A stretch of 64,000 nucleotides of DNA from positions 1-64,000 of the forward strand of contig JAFZIL010000014.1 of NCBI GenBank assembly GCA_017554385.1, in the 5' to 3' direction. The notes below the pieces were generated by a model. The model searched no databases. It had not been told where the DNA came from and saw nothing but the letters and a program-made list of their open reading frames with translations. Positions 37,453 to 47,257 of the stretch are shown here, in pieces (within the stretch, counting starts at the first letter, position 1; the number at the start of each line of letters is the position of its first letter). Source of the DNA: Prevotella sp. (lineage in GTDB: Bacteria; Bacteroidota; Bacteroidia; Bacteroidales; Bacteroidaceae). The position numbers and the translations under genes were made by a program.

Positions 37453-38834
37453 TTATTCTTCACGATCTGTGCCGTGAACGTTGCCTCTGACACCACTTTG
37501 TCGCCCACGAAGGCATAGCCGCGCATCGAGGAGATGCCGTGGCGTAATGGGGCCATGAGGTCGACCTTGAAGAGCAGCGTGTCGCCGGGTACTACCTTCT
37601 GGCGGAACTTCACTCCGTCGATCTTCATGAAGTAGGTGCTCCAGCGCTCGGGTTCCTCAACGCTGTTCAGCACTAAGAGACCGCCACACTGAGCCATAGC
37701 CTCGATTTGCAGCACGCCGGGCATGACGGGCTCTTGGGGGAAGTGGCCTTGGAAGAAGGGCTCGTTCGACGTGATGTTCTTCACGCCGACGATGCTTGTG
37801 GCGCCAAGCTCGATGACCTTGTCGACCAACTGCATGGGGTAGCGGTGGGGCAGCAGTTCGCGGATGCGGTTCACGTCCATGACAGGTTCCTCGTTAGGGT
37901 CGTAGGCGGGAGCCTGTATCTCGTGCTTGCGTATCTCTTTGCGAATCTCGCGTGCAAACTTGTTGTTAATGGTATGGCCGGGACGGGTGGCGATGATGCG
38001 TCCCTTGATGGGCTTGCCGATGAGGGCCATGTCGCCGATGACGTCGAGCAGCTTGTGGCGCGTGCACTCGTTCTCCCATACCAGCGGCTTGTGCTGGATG
38101 TATCCCAGCTCGGTGGCGTCGCGATGCTCCACGTGCAGCATGTCGGCAAGCTTGTCGAGCTGTTCCTGGGATATCTGGCGCTCATACATCACGATGGCGT
38201 TGTCCAGGTCACCGCCCTTGATGAGGTTGGCCTTGAGCAACGGCTCAATATCGCGCACGAAGGTAAAGGTACGGGCGGGCGCGATTTCGGTGGCGTAATC
38301 ATGGATGTTGTCGAGTGTGGCAAACTGGCTGTTGATGAACTTTGAATTGAACGAACACATCGTGGTCAGCGAGAACTCCTCATCGGGCAGGATGGTGATG
38401 CACGAGCCTGTCTCGTCGTCCTTCACCTCGATCTTCTTGCGTATCACGTACCAGTCTTTCGGGGCATTCTGCTCCTCGGTGCCAATCTCCTGAATCTTCT
38501 CTACATACTTGATGGCCGAACCGTCGAGGATGGGGAATTCAGGACCGTTTACCTGAATCAGGCAGTTGTCGACGCCCAGGGCATAGAAGGCCGAGAGGGC
38601 ATGTTCGACGGTCGATACGCGCACGTCGCCCTTTCCGAGGACAGTGCCGCGCTGGGTGTCGATGACGTTTTCGGCAATGGCGTCGATGACGGGCATTCCC
38701 TCGAGGTCAATACGCTGGATTTTGTATCCGTGGTTCTCTGGAGCGGGATTGAATGTCACCGTGAGGCTAAGTCCCGTGTGCAGGCCTTTTCCGCAGAGCG
38801 AGAAGCTGCCTTTCAGAGTTTTTTGTTTCATCAT
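37449..38834 (-). CDS. lpxC/fabZ: LpxC-FabZ fusion: UDP-3-O-acyl-GlcNAc deacetylase / 3-hydroxyacyl-ACP dehydratase
   Basis: A 461-residue fusion known in Bacteroidetes. The N-terminal part (about 1-305) is LpxC, the zinc deacetylase that commits lipid A synthesis: STVEHALSAFYALGVDN carries a zinc His, and HKLLDVIGDMALIG the other His and Asp. The C-terminal part (about 315-461) is FabZ: LLPHRYPMQLVDK with the active-site His, and GHFPQEPVMPGVLQIEAMAQ with the Glu. It supplies both the lipid A step and unsaturated acyl-ACP. Two adjacent ATGs could start it. It lies between lpxD and lpxA. Confidence 0.97.
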   Translation of the reverse strand: MMKQKTLKGSFSLCGKGLHTGLSLTVTFNPAPENHGYKIQRIDLEGMPVIDAIAENVIDTQRGTVLGKGDVRVSTVEHALSAFYALGVDNCLIQVNGPEFPILDGSAIKYVEKIQEIGTEEQNAPKDWYVIRKKIEVKDDETGSCITILPDEEFSLTTMCSFNSKFINSQFATLDNIHDYATEIAPARTFTFVRDIEPLLKANLIKGGDLDNAIVMYERQISQEQLDKLADMLHVEHRDATELGYIQHKPLVWENECTRHKLLDVIGDMALIGKPIKGRIIATRPGHTINNKFAREIRKEIRKHEIQAPAYDPNEEPVMDVNRIRELLPHRYPMQLVDKVIELGATSIVGVKNITSNEPFFQGHFPQEPVMPGVLQIEAMAQCGGLLVLNSVEEPERWSTYFMKIDGVKFRQKVVPGDTLLFKVDLMAPLRHGISSMRGYAFVGDKVVSEATFTAQIVKNK

Positions 38835-38873
38835 GTCTATTTTCGGTTTTTTGTTTTCGCAATGTTGCGGTTA

Positions 38874-39908
38874 CTATTTCTTTTTCAGTTCGTCTACTTC
38901 CTTGCGCAGGGCGCTCAGCTCCTTATACATGTCAGGCAGACGGCGCAGGATGGCCATTCCCTTGAAGTAGACCTTCGGATCCATAGCGGGCGAGCCGATG
39001 AGCTGTTCGCCGTTGCCCTTGGTGTCGCCGATGACGCCGCACTGGGCTCCTACGATGGTCTTGTCGGCTACGCTGATGTGTCCGGCAAAGCCTGCCTGGC
39101 CGCCAACCATGCACCATGAGCCAATCTTCGTCGAGCCTGCCAGGCCTGCTTGGGCCGACATGACGGTGTTCTCGCCAATTTCGCAGTTGTGGGCCACCTG
39201 GATCAGGTTGTCGAGCTTTACGCCCTTGCGGATGACTGTCTGTCCCATTGTCGAGCGGTCGATGCACGTGTTGGCACCGATTTCCACATCGTCCTCGATG
39301 ATGACGATGCCTATCTGCGGAATCTTGTCGTAGCCCTCCTGGTTGGGAGCGAAGCCGAAGCCGTCGGCACCGATGACGCTGCCTGCATGGATGGTCACGT
39401 TGTTGCCTATGCGGCAGCCCTGATAGACGGTCACGTTAGGATAGACGAGGCAGCGCTGACCCATCTGCACGCCGTCGCCGATGACGGTGTGGGGATAGAT
39501 TTGCGTACCTTCGCCCACGACGGCTCCCTCGCCCACGACGGCATAGGCGCCGATATAGACGTTGTCGCCTATCTTTGCACTCTTGGCGATGACGGCCGTG
39601 GGGTCGATGCCGGTCTTTTTCGGCTGCATCGAGGCGTAGAGCTGCAACAGCTTGGCCACGGCCTCGTAGGCGTTCTTCACGCGGATGAGCGTGGTGTCAA
39701 CGGGATGCTCCAGCTCCAGATCGTCGTTCACCAGTACGATGGTCGACTTTGTCTCATAAATGAAATGGGTGTATTTCGGGTTCGACAGGAATGAGATTGC
39801 TCCTTCGCGCCCCTCTTCAATTTTGGCAAAAGTACAGACGGCAGCATCTTCGTTGCCCTCTACGCGCCCGCCAATCATTTCGGCTATTTGCTTGGCTTTA
39901 AATTCCAT
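38874..39908 (-). CDS. lpxD: UDP-3-O-(3-hydroxyacyl)glucosamine N-acyltransferase LpxD
   Basis: Third step of lipid A synthesis, N-acylating UDP-3-O-acylglucosamine. The N-terminal uridine-binding domain ([20 protein letters not shown]) is followed by hexapeptide repeats ([20 protein letters not shown]) with the catalytic His in [15 protein letters not shown], and a short C-terminal coil ([18 protein letters not shown]). At 344 residues it has the normal length. It is the first gene after the promoter at 39940-39947. Confidence 0.97.
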   Translation of the reverse strand: MEFKAKQIAEMIGGRVEGNEDAAVCTFAKIEEGREGAISFLSNPKYTHFIYETKSTIVLVNDDLELEHPVDTTLIRVKNAYEAVAKLLQLYASMQPKKTGIDPTAVIAKSAKIGDNVYIGAYAVVGEGAVVGEGTQIYPHTVIGDGVQMGQRCLVYPNVTVYQGCRIGNNVTIHAGSVIGADGFGFAPNQEGYDKIPQIGIVIIEDDVEIGANTCIDRSTMGQTVIRKGVKLDNLIQVAHNCEIGENTVMSAQAGLAGSTKIGSWCMVGGQAGFAGHISVADKTIVGAQCGVIGDTKGNGEQLIGSPAMDPKVYFKGMAILRRLPDMYKELSALRKEVDELKKK

Positions 39909-39939
39909 TCGTTTTCAAGTGTTATTGCAATAATGGGTG

Positions 39940-39947
39940 CAAATTTA
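39940..39947 (-). promoter_or_regulatory. -7 box of the lpxD operon
   Basis: The minus-strand TAAATTTG lies 31 bp upstream of the lpxD start. The -33 region (TTGTTTC, about 39961-39966) is at a slightly short spacing. The rest of 39909-40052 is AT-rich and holds nothing else. Confidence 0.6.
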
Positions 39948-40052
39948 CTAAATTTTCTTGAAACAACCGACAAAGCGCAGAATATTTTGTATTTTTTATG
40001 GAAGAACAACCTATTTAATGCTTCCTGTTAGGAAAAAAGGCCTCTTGCGCCC

Positions 40053-41273
40053 CTAAATCCGCTGGTAGCACAGGTAGTATTTGCGTATCTTCTTCGAGAG
40101 CAGGGCAACGTTCAGTATCTCGGAAGCCTCGGCAATGTCGCGTATGGTTCCGTCCTTGTAGAGGATGCCTATGGAATCGTCGTCGACGGCGTACATGTCT
40201 TTCTGGATGGTGTTGACGCTCATCAGGTAGCGGGCATCCTCGCGGTCGATGCCCATGCTTGTGGCTATCTGGCTCTGCAGTTCGTCGATGCGCTGCTGCG
40301 AGGGCGGCTCGTCGAGCACTTCCACGCGGAACAGATGGCGGTCGAGCATGTCGGTGGCCAGCGTCGAGAGCAGCTTGTCGTCGCTGTTCTTCCATGCCTT
40401 CATGGCGCTCCAGATGTCGCTGTCGTCGAGCTCCTCATACCTGCGCAGGGCTTCCTCGTGATGCTCAAACCAGCGGGCATCGATGTCGTTCTGCAGGAAG
40501 TAGGCGAGGGCAGGGGAGGCGAAGACTGGCTTTCCCTGTCTTACCAGGTCTTTCGCCCGAGTGAGCATGTTGACGAGCACTTTCTCGCAGGCCACGGCCG
40601 TCTTGTGCAGGTAGACCTGCCAGTACATGAGCCGTCGCGAGGTGAGGTAGTTCTCGATGCTGTAGATGCCTTTCTGGTCGACCACGAGCCGGTCGTCTAC
40701 CACGTTGAGCATCTTGATGATGCGTGCCGAACCGATGTTTCCCTCGGTGACGCCGGTGAAGAACGAGTCGCGACGCAGGTAGTCAAGCCTGTCCATGTCG
40801 AGCTGCGAACTGATGAGCTGGTGCAGGAAACGCTTGGGGTACTGGTCCTTGTAGATTTTGATGGCCAGATTGAGCTGCCCGCCCAGGTCGCGGTTGATCT
40901 GCTCCATCATCAGCAGCGAGATGTCCTCGTGCGAGATGCCGCTGATGAGCGTGTTTTCCAGCACATGCGAGAAAGGCCCGTGACCGATGTCGTGCATCAG
41001 GATGGCGGCTTCGACGGCCTCTGCCTCGCTGTCGAAGATGAATATTCCCTTGTGCTGCAGCGAGAGGATGGCCTCGCTCATCAGGTGGAAGGCTCCGAGT
41101 GAATGCTGGAAGCGCGTGTGGCGGGCTCCAGGATATACCACCGATGCCAATCCGAGCTGGTTGATGCGGCTCAGACGCTGGAAAAGCGGGTGCTTCACGA
41201 TGTCAAGCAGCAGTCCTCGAGGTATCTTGATGAACCCGAATACCGGGTCGTTAATCACTTTGAAGTCGTTCAT
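40053..41273 (-). CDS. HD-domain phosphohydrolase
   Basis: A 406-residue cytoplasmic metal-dependent hydrolase. The HD motif appears as TRFQHSLGAFHLM and LMHDIGHGPFSHVLE, with the later conserved Asp in LDMDRLDYLRRD. This is the dGTPase/SAMHD1-like group; the nucleotide substrate cannot be read from sequence. It lies upstream of the lpxD operon on the same strand but is separated by a promoter, so it is probably its own unit. A -7 box is upstream at 41334-41341. Confidence 0.93.
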   Translation of the reverse strand: MNDFKVINDPVFGFIKIPRGLLLDIVKHPLFQRLSRINQLGLASVVYPGARHTRFQHSLGAFHLMSEAILSLQHKGIFIFDSEAEAVEAAILMHDIGHGPFSHVLENTLISGISHEDISLLMMEQINRDLGGQLNLAIKIYKDQYPKRFLHQLISSQLDMDRLDYLRRDSFFTGVTEGNIGSARIIKMLNVVDDRLVVDQKGIYSIENYLTSRRLMYWQVYLHKTAVACEKVLVNMLTRAKDLVRQGKPVFASPALAYFLQNDIDARWFEHHEEALRRYEELDDSDIWSAMKAWKNSDDKLLSTLATDMLDRHLFRVEVLDEPPSQQRIDELQSQIATSMGIDREDARYLMSVNTIQKDMYAVDDDSIGILYKDGTIRDIAEASEILNVALLSKKIRKYYLCYQRI

Positions 41274-41333
41274 ACACGTTGCGCTTTTGTATACGTTTCA
41301 TTCTTCTTTTGTAATTGTCTCACGTGAAGTTTG

Positions 41334-41341
41334 CAAAGGTA
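41334..41341 (-). promoter_or_regulatory. -7 box of the HD hydrolase gene
   Basis: The minus-strand TACCTTTG lies 60 bp upstream of the start codon. No clear -33 partner was seen. Confidence 0.6.
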
Positions 41342-41432
41342 CGAAAAATCTAGCTTATTACTGCATAAACAGGCAGATATTAAGAGATTTTAAGGAAACA
41401 AGTAGCTTCCCGTAATAACCCCGATTTCCACG

Positions 41433-41474
41433 CGTCCCACCCATTGGGGACGCTATTTCCTAATGGGTGGGACG
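41433..41474. repeat. Inverted repeat, 13-bp perfect arms
   Basis: The arm cgtcccacccatt (41433-41445) and its exact complement (41462-41474) enclose a 16-bp loop. TTTTAT follows on the plus side. It could act as a weak terminator or as a mobile palindrome; it immediately precedes a 22-bp tandem repeat. Confidence 0.65.
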
Positions 41475-41478
41475 TTTT

Positions 41479-41598
41479 ATAAGTATGCTTCTTGGCTGTC
41501 ATAAGTATGCTACTTGAGTGTCATAAGTATGCTACTTGAGTGTCAAAAGTATGCTACTTGAGTGTCAAAAGTATGCTTTTTGAGTGTCATAAGTATTG
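41479..41598. repeat. 22-bp tandem repeat, five copies plus a partial
   Basis: The units of consensus ataagtatgctacttgagtg followed by tc sit at 41479-41500, 41501-41522, 41523-41544, 41545-41566 and 41567-41588, with a partial sixth. Divergence is low, mostly at the outer copies. They lie in the 605-bp gap between the divergent HD and CotH-like genes. No spacers separate the units, so this is not a CRISPR array. Confidence 0.92.
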
Positions 41599-41664
41599 TC
41601 TTGTCTTGTTGGTCAATAGAATCATACTTCTGCATGGGCTTACCCTACATGCGGTGGGGGAGAT

Positions 41665-41733
41665 GAAGCCTCATCCCTCATATTGGAGTCCCCCTTATAG
41701 GGGGACGGAAATATGAAGGGGGATGGAGGCTTC
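41665..41733. repeat. Nested palindrome upstream of the CotH-like gene
   Basis: The outer arms gaagcctc...catatt (41665 onward) pair with aatatg...gaggcttc (to 41733). An inner perfect arm pair gtcccccttatagggggac sits in the loop. Apart from this, the 22-bp repeats and promoters, 41274-41879 holds no gene. Confidence 0.75.
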
Positions 41734-41843
41734 AGAAGGGGGCTGGGCGGTAGATGTTACGATCATCGTACGTACAAAAGGTCGAAAGGGCTTTTTTTTG
41801 CAAATAATTATCCAAAATACGTTATCATTTACAATTTTTTTCG

Positions 41844-41851
41844 TAACTTTG
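41844..41851 (+). promoter_or_regulatory. -7 box of the CotH-like gene
   Basis: TAACTTTG lies 28 bp upstream of the ATG at 41880. No TTTG was found at the proper -33 spacing. Confidence 0.6.
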
Positions 41852-41879
41852 TACCCGTCAACTACTAATACATTTTCTT

Positions 41880-43904
41880 ATGATGAATCAACGGTATAGA
41901 ATATTTGTTACGTTTGCACTGATCATGCTGATGGCCACGCAGGTTCATGCTCAGATGACACGTGTGACCAACCTGCCAGCCATCTACCTGAACACCTTCG
42001 ACGGTGTGGGCATCAACAGCACGGAGAACTACGTCTACTCGACGATGTACTATGTGGACGAGCAGGACGTGGTGACGCAGTACGACTCGGTGCAGATACG
42101 CGGTCGTGGCAACTCGACGTGGGGCCTGCCGAAGAAACCCTACAAGATCAAGTTCAACCAGAAGGAGAAGTTCCTGGGCAAGGGCTATGCGAAGGCAAAG
42201 AAGTGGACGCTGCTGGCCAATGCGGGCGACAAGACGATGATACGCAATGCCATCACCTCGGCCATGGGCGAGTTTACGTCGTTGAAGTTCAACCCCGCCT
42301 TCAAGTTTGCCGACTTCTTCCTGAACGGCTTTTATCAGGGTACTTACCAGATCAGCGACCAGGTAGAGGTGCGCCCCCACCGCGTGAACGTGACGGAGCA
42401 GGACTATCCGCTGACCGAAGAGTCGGACATCACGGGAGGCTATCTGCTGGAGTGCGACGGCTTCAAGGACGGCCTCTATTTCATCACCGATTACTACGAT
42501 GTGCCTATTCGCATCCATTATCCCGACGAAGATGAGATCATGGCCTCGCAGTACTACTACATTGTCGACTACATCAAGCAGTTCGAGGAGAGGCTTTATG
42601 CCACAACCTTCGCCGACTCGCTTACGGGTTACCGTGCGATGGTCGACTCGGCCTCGCTCATCGACTGGTATCTCTGCACGGAAATCAGCGCCAACATCGA
42701 CGGATTCTTCAGCACCTACTTCTACAAGGAGCAGCAGGACCCGAAGCTCTACTGGGGGCCGCTGTGGGATTACGACATTGCCTATAACAACGACTACCGC
42801 ATGAGGTCGGAACAAGGGCTCACCACCACCGCCTACAGCTTGATGTCGAACATAGGCTACGGAAAGGCGAAGAACTGGGTCAACCGCATGTGGGAAGACG
42901 AGTGGTTCATACGCAACGTGAACGATCGCTACAATCAGCTGCTCGACTCCGGTCTTGTCGACTACATGAACCAAGTCATCGATAGCCTCGTCGTGCTGCT
43001 CGACGAGTCGAAGGAGCTGAACTACCAGAAGTGGGGCATCGACCGCCGTACGTATCACGAAATGGTCATCTACTCCTCCTACGACTCTTACATCGACGAC
43101 CTGCGCTCGTTCATCAGCAATCACACCGACTATCTGAAGACTGCCTTCGCAGCGCGAAAGCCCGTGGAGCCGACGCCACCGTTCGTGGCCGAAAACTACT
43201 ATTACCGCATCGTCAATGCCCTGACGCGCAAGCCTATGGAGGCGCTTGACGGGCAGGTGAAGCAAGCACCGCAGGAAGAAGAACGCGAGACAGCCGACTG
43301 GACAATCATTGCCACCGATGATGGCCATTACCGCATCGTCAACCGCATCAATGAACAGGCGCTCAACGATCCTACCGAGGGAGAAGTAGGTCCCACCGTC
43401 AACGTAGGTACGCCCCTCAACGCTGTCGATGTCGACGAGGAAGACCCGAGGCAGCTCTGGGACTTGCTGCCACAAGGCTCCGAGGGCTACTACAACCTGC
43501 TTAACGTCTACACGCAGCACATCGCCAACCTGCAGGGAGGAAACAGTGCCGACGGCACGCCCGTACTGAGCTATACCAACAACGACCGCAACTCCACGAG
43601 CAAGAACCGACTCTGGTCAATCGTCTCGACGGGAGTCATACCCGAGCATCCTACGCTCATCGGAATGCCCGAGCCCGACGCTTACGCACTGGCTTACAAC
43701 GCCGATCGGCAGATGCTCCACTTCGGTGCCGAGGTGCCTTCGCAGCTGTCGTTCACGGTCACCGTAACCAATGCTGCCGGACGCACCGTAGGGCGCTTCC
43801 TCGCCAACGAGTCGTACTCGGTGTCGGCATTGCCTGCCGGCGTCTATATCGTCAGCTGGAAGGTGGGTGGAAAACTGCGTAGTGCTAAGTTCGCAAAGCG
43901 ATAA
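41880..43904 (+). CDS. Secreted CotH-kinase-like protein with ricin-type lectin domain
   Basis: A 674-residue exported protein with a signal peptide (FVTFALIMLMATQVHAQ). Residues about 60-400 form a CotH-type atypical kinase domain: QIRGRGNSTWGLPKKPYKIK, the KWTLLANAGDKTMIRN helix and the metal-binding LWDYDIAYNND. CotH proteins phosphorylate spore-coat proteins in Bacillus; in Bacteroidetes their role is unclear. Residues about 440-590 resemble a ricin B/beta-trefoil lectin (YYRIVNALTRKPMEALDG, HYRIVNRINEQAL). The C-terminal beta domain ends GVYIVSWKVGGKLRSAKFAK, a sorting-tail type. It may modify or bind extracellular glycans or proteins. Confidence 0.9.
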   Translation: MMNQRYRIFVTFALIMLMATQVHAQMTRVTNLPAIYLNTFDGVGINSTENYVYSTMYYVDEQDVVTQYDSVQIRGRGNSTWGLPKKPYKIKFNQKEKFLGKGYAKAKKWTLLANAGDKTMIRNAITSAMGEFTSLKFNPAFKFADFFLNGFYQGTYQISDQVEVRPHRVNVTEQDYPLTEESDITGGYLLECDGFKDGLYFITDYYDVPIRIHYPDEDEIMASQYYYIVDYIKQFEERLYATTFADSLTGYRAMVDSASLIDWYLCTEISANIDGFFSTYFYKEQQDPKLYWGPLWDYDIAYNNDYRMRSEQGLTTTAYSLMSNIGYGKAKNWVNRMWEDEWFIRNVNDRYNQLLDSGLVDYMNQVIDSLVVLLDESKELNYQKWGIDRRTYHEMVIYSSYDSYIDDLRSFISNHTDYLKTAFAARKPVEPTPPFVAENYYYRIVNALTRKPMEALDGQVKQAPQEEERETADWTIIATDDGHYRIVNRINEQALNDPTEGEVGPTVNVGTPLNAVDVDEEDPRQLWDLLPQGSEGYYNLLNVYTQHIANLQGGNSADGTPVLSYTNNDRNSTSKNRLWSIVSTGVIPEHPTLIGMPEPDAYALAYNADRQMLHFGAEVPSQLSFTVTVTNAAGRTVGRFLANESYSVSALPAGVYIVSWKVGGKLRSAKFAKR

Positions 43905-43929
43905 CACAGTATTTTCTGCTACCGTTTGC

Positions 43930-43960
43930 TTTGCGCCTTGAGATAATTTTCGTACCTTTG
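43930..43960 (+). promoter_or_regulatory. Promoter of prfA-pyrF
   Basis: TTTG (43930-43933), a 19-bp gap and TACCTTTG (43953-43960) lie 28 bp before the prfA start. It is a full consensus match in the short gap after the CotH-like gene. Confidence 0.85.
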
Positions 43961-43988
43961 CAGCCAAATTCAAGATTCAGAACCGAAA

Positions 43989-45104
43989 ATGGCAGAAACA
44001 ACCAACAGTATTTTAGAGAAACTCGACGGACTTGAGAGCCGCTTCGAGGAAGTGTCGACGCTGATTACCGACCCCGATGTCATCAGTGACCAACAGCGTT
44101 TCGTCAAGCTGACCAAGGAGTATAAAGACCTGAGCGACATCATGGATGCCCGCAAGCGTTACATCGCATGCCTGAACAGCATCAAGGAAGCCAAGGACAT
44201 TCTGGCCAACGAGGATGACCCCGAAATGAAGGAAATGGCTCGCGACGAACTGTCCCTGAACGAGGAGCTTCAACCCAAGTTGGAAGAGGAAATAAAGATT
44301 GCCCTCATACCGAAAGACCCCGAGGACGCGAAGAACGTGCAGATGGAGATTCGTGCCGGAACGGGCGGCGACGAGGCATGCCTCTTTGCCGGTGACCTGT
44401 TCAAGATGTACAAGAGCTTCTGCGACTCGAAGGGGTGGCAGCTTGCTGTGACCGATGTCAGTGAGGGTGCAGTCGGTGGCTACAAGGAGATAGACTTCGC
44501 CGTCAGCGGTGCCGATGTCTACGGTACGCTGAAGTACGAGTCGGGCGTACACCGTGTGCAGCGCGTGCCAGCCACCGAGACGCAAGGCCGCATGCACACC
44601 AGTGCTGCTACGGTGGCCGTGCTGCCCGAAGCCGACAAGTTCGAGGTGCATATCAACGAGGGTGAAATCAAGTGGGACACCTTCCGCAGCAGCGGTGCCG
44701 GTGGCCAGAATGTCAACAAGGTAGAATCAGGCGTGCGCCTGCGCTACATGTGGAAGAATCCCAATACGGGCGAGACAGAGGAAATCCTTATCGAGTGTAC
44801 CGAAACCCGCGACCAGCCGAAGAACAAGGAGCGTGCCCTCTCGCGCCTCTACACCTTTATCTACGACAAGGAGCACCAGAAGTATGTCGACGACATCGCC
44901 TCGCGTCGTAAGACCCTCGTCAGCACGGGCGACCGCTCGGCCAAGATTCGCACCTATAACTTCCCCCAAGGGCGCGTCACCGACCATCGCATCGGCTATA
45001 CCACCCACGACCTGCAAGGTTTCCTCGGCGGCGATATTCAGGCGATGATCGATGCTCTCACAGTGGCTGAGAATGCAGAGCGAATGAAAGAATCAGAACT
45101 ATAG
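43989..45104 (+). CDS. prfA: Peptide chain release factor 1
   Basis: Class I release factor that reads UAA and UAG and triggers peptide release. The GGQ motif lies in [20 protein letters not shown] and the codon-recognition region in [17 protein letters not shown] (P-A-T, the RF1 type, as opposed to SPF in RF2). The N-terminal coiled domain is present and the length of 371 residues is normal. It is co-transcribed with pyrF 10 bp downstream. Confidence 0.97.
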   Translation: MAETTNSILEKLDGLESRFEEVSTLITDPDVISDQQRFVKLTKEYKDLSDIMDARKRYIACLNSIKEAKDILANEDDPEMKEMARDELSLNEELQPKLEEEIKIALIPKDPEDAKNVQMEIRAGTGGDEACLFAGDLFKMYKSFCDSKGWQLAVTDVSEGAVGGYKEIDFAVSGADVYGTLKYESGVHRVQRVPATETQGRMHTSAATVAVLPEADKFEVHINEGEIKWDTFRSSGAGGQNVNKVESGVRLRYMWKNPNTGETEEILIECTETRDQPKNKERALSRLYTFIYDKEHQKYVDDIASRRKTLVSTGDRSAKIRTYNFPQGRVTDHRIGYTTHDLQGFLGGDIQAMIDALTVAENAERMKESEL

Positions 45105-45114
45105 TACAAGAAGA

Positions 45115-45939
45115 ATGACCAGACAAGAATTAATACAGCAGATCAAGCAGAAGCGTAGCTTCCTTTGTGTAGGACTTGACACCGACCCGAAGAAGATGCC
45201 CCAGTGTGTCTTCGACCTTCACGACCCTGTGTTTGAGTTCAACAAGGCTATCATCGATGCCACCGCACCCTATTGCGTGGCTTACAAACCTAACTTGGCT
45301 TTCTACGAGGCATACGGCCTGAGGGGAATGGAGTCGTTTGTGAAGACCATCGAGTATCTGAAGGCCGAGCATCCCCATCACCTCATCATTGCCGATGCCA
45401 AGCGAGGCGACATAGGCAACACCTCACAGATGTATGCACGCACCTTCTTTGAGGAGTACGATGTCGATGCCCTCACCGTTGCACCCTATATGGGTGAGGA
45501 TTCGGTGACGCCCTTCCTCCAGTACGAGGGTAAGTGGGTTGTGTTGCTTGCATTGACTTCAAACAAAGGCAGTCACGACTTCCAGTTGTTTGAGGACAAG
45601 GATGGCCAGCGCCTCTTCGAGAAGGTATTGACGAAGAGCCAAGAGTGGGGTAATGACGAAAACATGATGTATGTAGTCGGTGCCACACAGGGTCGAATGT
45701 TCGAGGATATCCGTCGCGTGGCTCCTACCCACTTCCTCTTGGTGCCAGGTGTGGGTGCCCAGGGTGGAAGTCTTCAGGAGGTTTGCAAGTATGGCATGAA
45801 TAAAGACTGCGGCCTACTTGTCAATAGCAGCCGCAGTATCATTTACGCTTCGTCCGACGACCATTTCGCTGAAGTAGCAGGCAACAAAGCCCGCGAATTG
45901 CAACAGGAAATGTCCGTTGAGCTCGAACGGTTGTGGTAA
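45115..45939 (+). CDS. pyrF: Orotidine 5'-phosphate decarboxylase
   Basis: Last step of UMP synthesis, decarboxylating OMP. This is the longer (type 2) form, 274 residues: [14 protein letters not shown], the catalytic Lys/Asp segment [17 protein letters not shown], and GVGAQGG in the phosphate-binding region. It follows prfA by 10 bp. The last 24 bases, including the stop codon, are part of a 29-bp tandem repeat that continues after the gene. Confidence 0.96.
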   Translation: MTRQELIQQIKQKRSFLCVGLDTDPKKMPQCVFDLHDPVFEFNKAIIDATAPYCVAYKPNLAFYEAYGLRGMESFVKTIEYLKAEHPHHLIIADAKRGDIGNTSQMYARTFFEEYDVDALTVAPYMGEDSVTPFLQYEGKWVVLLALTSNKGSHDFQLFEDKDGQRLFEKVLTKSQEWGNDENMMYVVGATQGRMFEDIRRVAPTHFLLVPGVGAQGGSLQEVCKYGMNKDCGLLVNSSRSIIYASSDDHFAEVAGNKARELQQEMSVELERLW

Positions 45940-45991
45940 TACCCGTTGAGCTCAAACGGTTGTGGTAATACTCGTTGAGCTCGAACGGTAA
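45915..45991. repeat. 29-bp tandem repeat starting in the pyrF 3' end
   Basis: Two full units (45915-45943 and 45944-45972) and a partial third (45973-45991) carry cgttgagctcgaacggttgt. Unit 1 encodes the last residues VELERLW and the stop of pyrF. The period is not a multiple of 3, and each unit contains TAA and TGA. The array runs to the purM stop on the other strand and may also form cross-unit hairpins through the palindromic gagctc. Confidence 0.85.
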
Positions 45992-47179
45992 TCAGTATTC
46001 AAATGTGCCGTATTCGCTCCTAATGGTCAGCGAGCGCGCACCTTCCTCAATGTGACCTACTATCTGGGCATCGATGTTGAACGACTTGGAGATGCCTATC
46101 ACTTGTTCTGCCACCTCGGGACGCACATAGATTTCCATACGGTGTCCCATGTTGAATACCTGGTACATCTCCTTCCAGTCGGTGCCTGAGCACTCGTGGA
46201 TGGCACGGAACAACGGTGGCACGGGGAACATGTTGTCCTTCACTACGCGGCAGTTTTCGCCTACGAAGTGAAGGACTTTTGTTTGAGCACCGCCTGTGCA
46301 GTGCACCATTCCGTGAATCTCAGGACGCATCTCGTCAAGCAGCCGCTTGATAACAGGCGCGTAGGTGCGGGTGGGAGAGAGCACCAGCTGACCCATGTCC
46401 GGCAGTTCTGTTTGTTGACATTTCGTGTCGGTATACGGGACATTGTCGGTCAGCTCATACTTACCGCTATACACCAGCTCATCGGGCACGGCGTGGTCGT
46501 AGCTCTCAGGATATTTCTCAGCCAGATACTTGGCGAAGACATCGTGGCGGGCAGAGGTAAGTCCGTTCGAACCCATACCACCGTTGTAACGCTTTTCGTA
46601 TGATGCCTGCCCAGTACTTGAAAGACCCACGATAACGTCGCCCGGACGGATGTTCGCATTGTCGATGACATCACTGCGCTTCATTCGGCACGTGACGGTA
46701 GAATCGACGATGATGGTACGCACAAGGTCGCCCACGTCGGCTGTCTCGCCGCCAGTAGGATAAATACCTATACCCATCTCGCGCAGTTCCTGAAGCAGCT
46801 CGTCCGTGCCGTTGATGATGGCTGAGATGACCTCGCCAGGAATCAGCATCTTGTTGCGCCCGATGGTCGAGCTCACAAGGATGTTGTCGACGGCACCCAC
46901 ACAGAGCAGGTCGTCGGTATTCATTACGATAGCATCCTGTGCTATTCCCTTCCAAACGGAGAGGTCGCCCGTCTCCTTCCAGTACATGTAGGCGAGGCTC
47001 GACTTCGTGCCAGCACCGTCGGCATGCATGATGTTGCAATACTCAGGGTCGCCTCCAAGTACGTCGGGAATAATCTTACAGAAAGCCTGCGGATAAAGCC
47101 CTTTGTCTATATTCTTAATGGCTGAGTGAACGTCCTCCTTTGCGGCACTGACGCCACGCATCATATAGCGATTGTCCAT
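45992..47179 (-). CDS. purM: Phosphoribosylformylglycinamidine cyclo-ligase
   Basis: Purine synthesis: closes the ring of FGAM to AIR with ATP. Motifs include HADGAGTKSSLAYMY, AMVMNTDDLLCVGA-like MNTDDLLCVGAV, PTGGETADVGDLV, and HCTGGAQTKVLHF. It is of the longer Bacteroidetes type (395 residues). It follows lemA by 64 bp and may be the last gene of the purC operon. The gene ends against the pyrF repeat array, converging with pyrF. Confidence 0.92.
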   Translation of the reverse strand: MDNRYMMRGVSAAKEDVHSAIKNIDKGLYPQAFCKIIPDVLGGDPEYCNIMHADGAGTKSSLAYMYWKETGDLSVWKGIAQDAIVMNTDDLLCVGAVDNILVSSTIGRNKMLIPGEVISAIINGTDELLQELREMGIGIYPTGGETADVGDLVRTIIVDSTVTCRMKRSDVIDNANIRPGDVIVGLSSTGQASYEKRYNGGMGSNGLTSARHDVFAKYLAEKYPESYDHAVPDELVYSGKYELTDNVPYTDTKCQQTELPDMGQLVLSPTRTYAPVIKRLLDEMRPEIHGMVHCTGGAQTKVLHFVGENCRVVKDNMFPVPPLFRAIHECSGTDWKEMYQVFNMGHRMEIYVRPEVAEQVIGISKSFNIDAQIVGHIEEGARSLTIRSEYGTFEY

Positions 47180-47194
47180 TTCTTATGATGAGAG

Positions 47195-47257
47195 ATGATT
47201 GATGATAAGGTGAGGGATTGGAACTTCACTTTAAGGTGAGGGATTAGAACTTCACTT
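47195..47257. repeat. 26-bp tandem duplication of the lemA 3' end
   Basis: The unit aaggtgagggattagaactt followed by cacttc occurs twice between lemA and purM. The copy nearer lemA contains the gene's last codons (EVKF) and stop. As with pyrF, the duplication copies the stop codon with a period not divisible by three. Confidence 0.75.

Noticed and set aside
41479..41598. The tandem array as a CRISPR
   Set aside because: The units are directly adjacent with no unique spacers, and no cas genes are nearby.
41865..43520. A 551-codon open frame on the minus strand opposite the CotH-like gene
   Set aside because: It mirrors the GC-rich third positions of the plus-strand gene, has no recognisable motifs, and the plus frame shows clear CotH motifs and a signal peptide.
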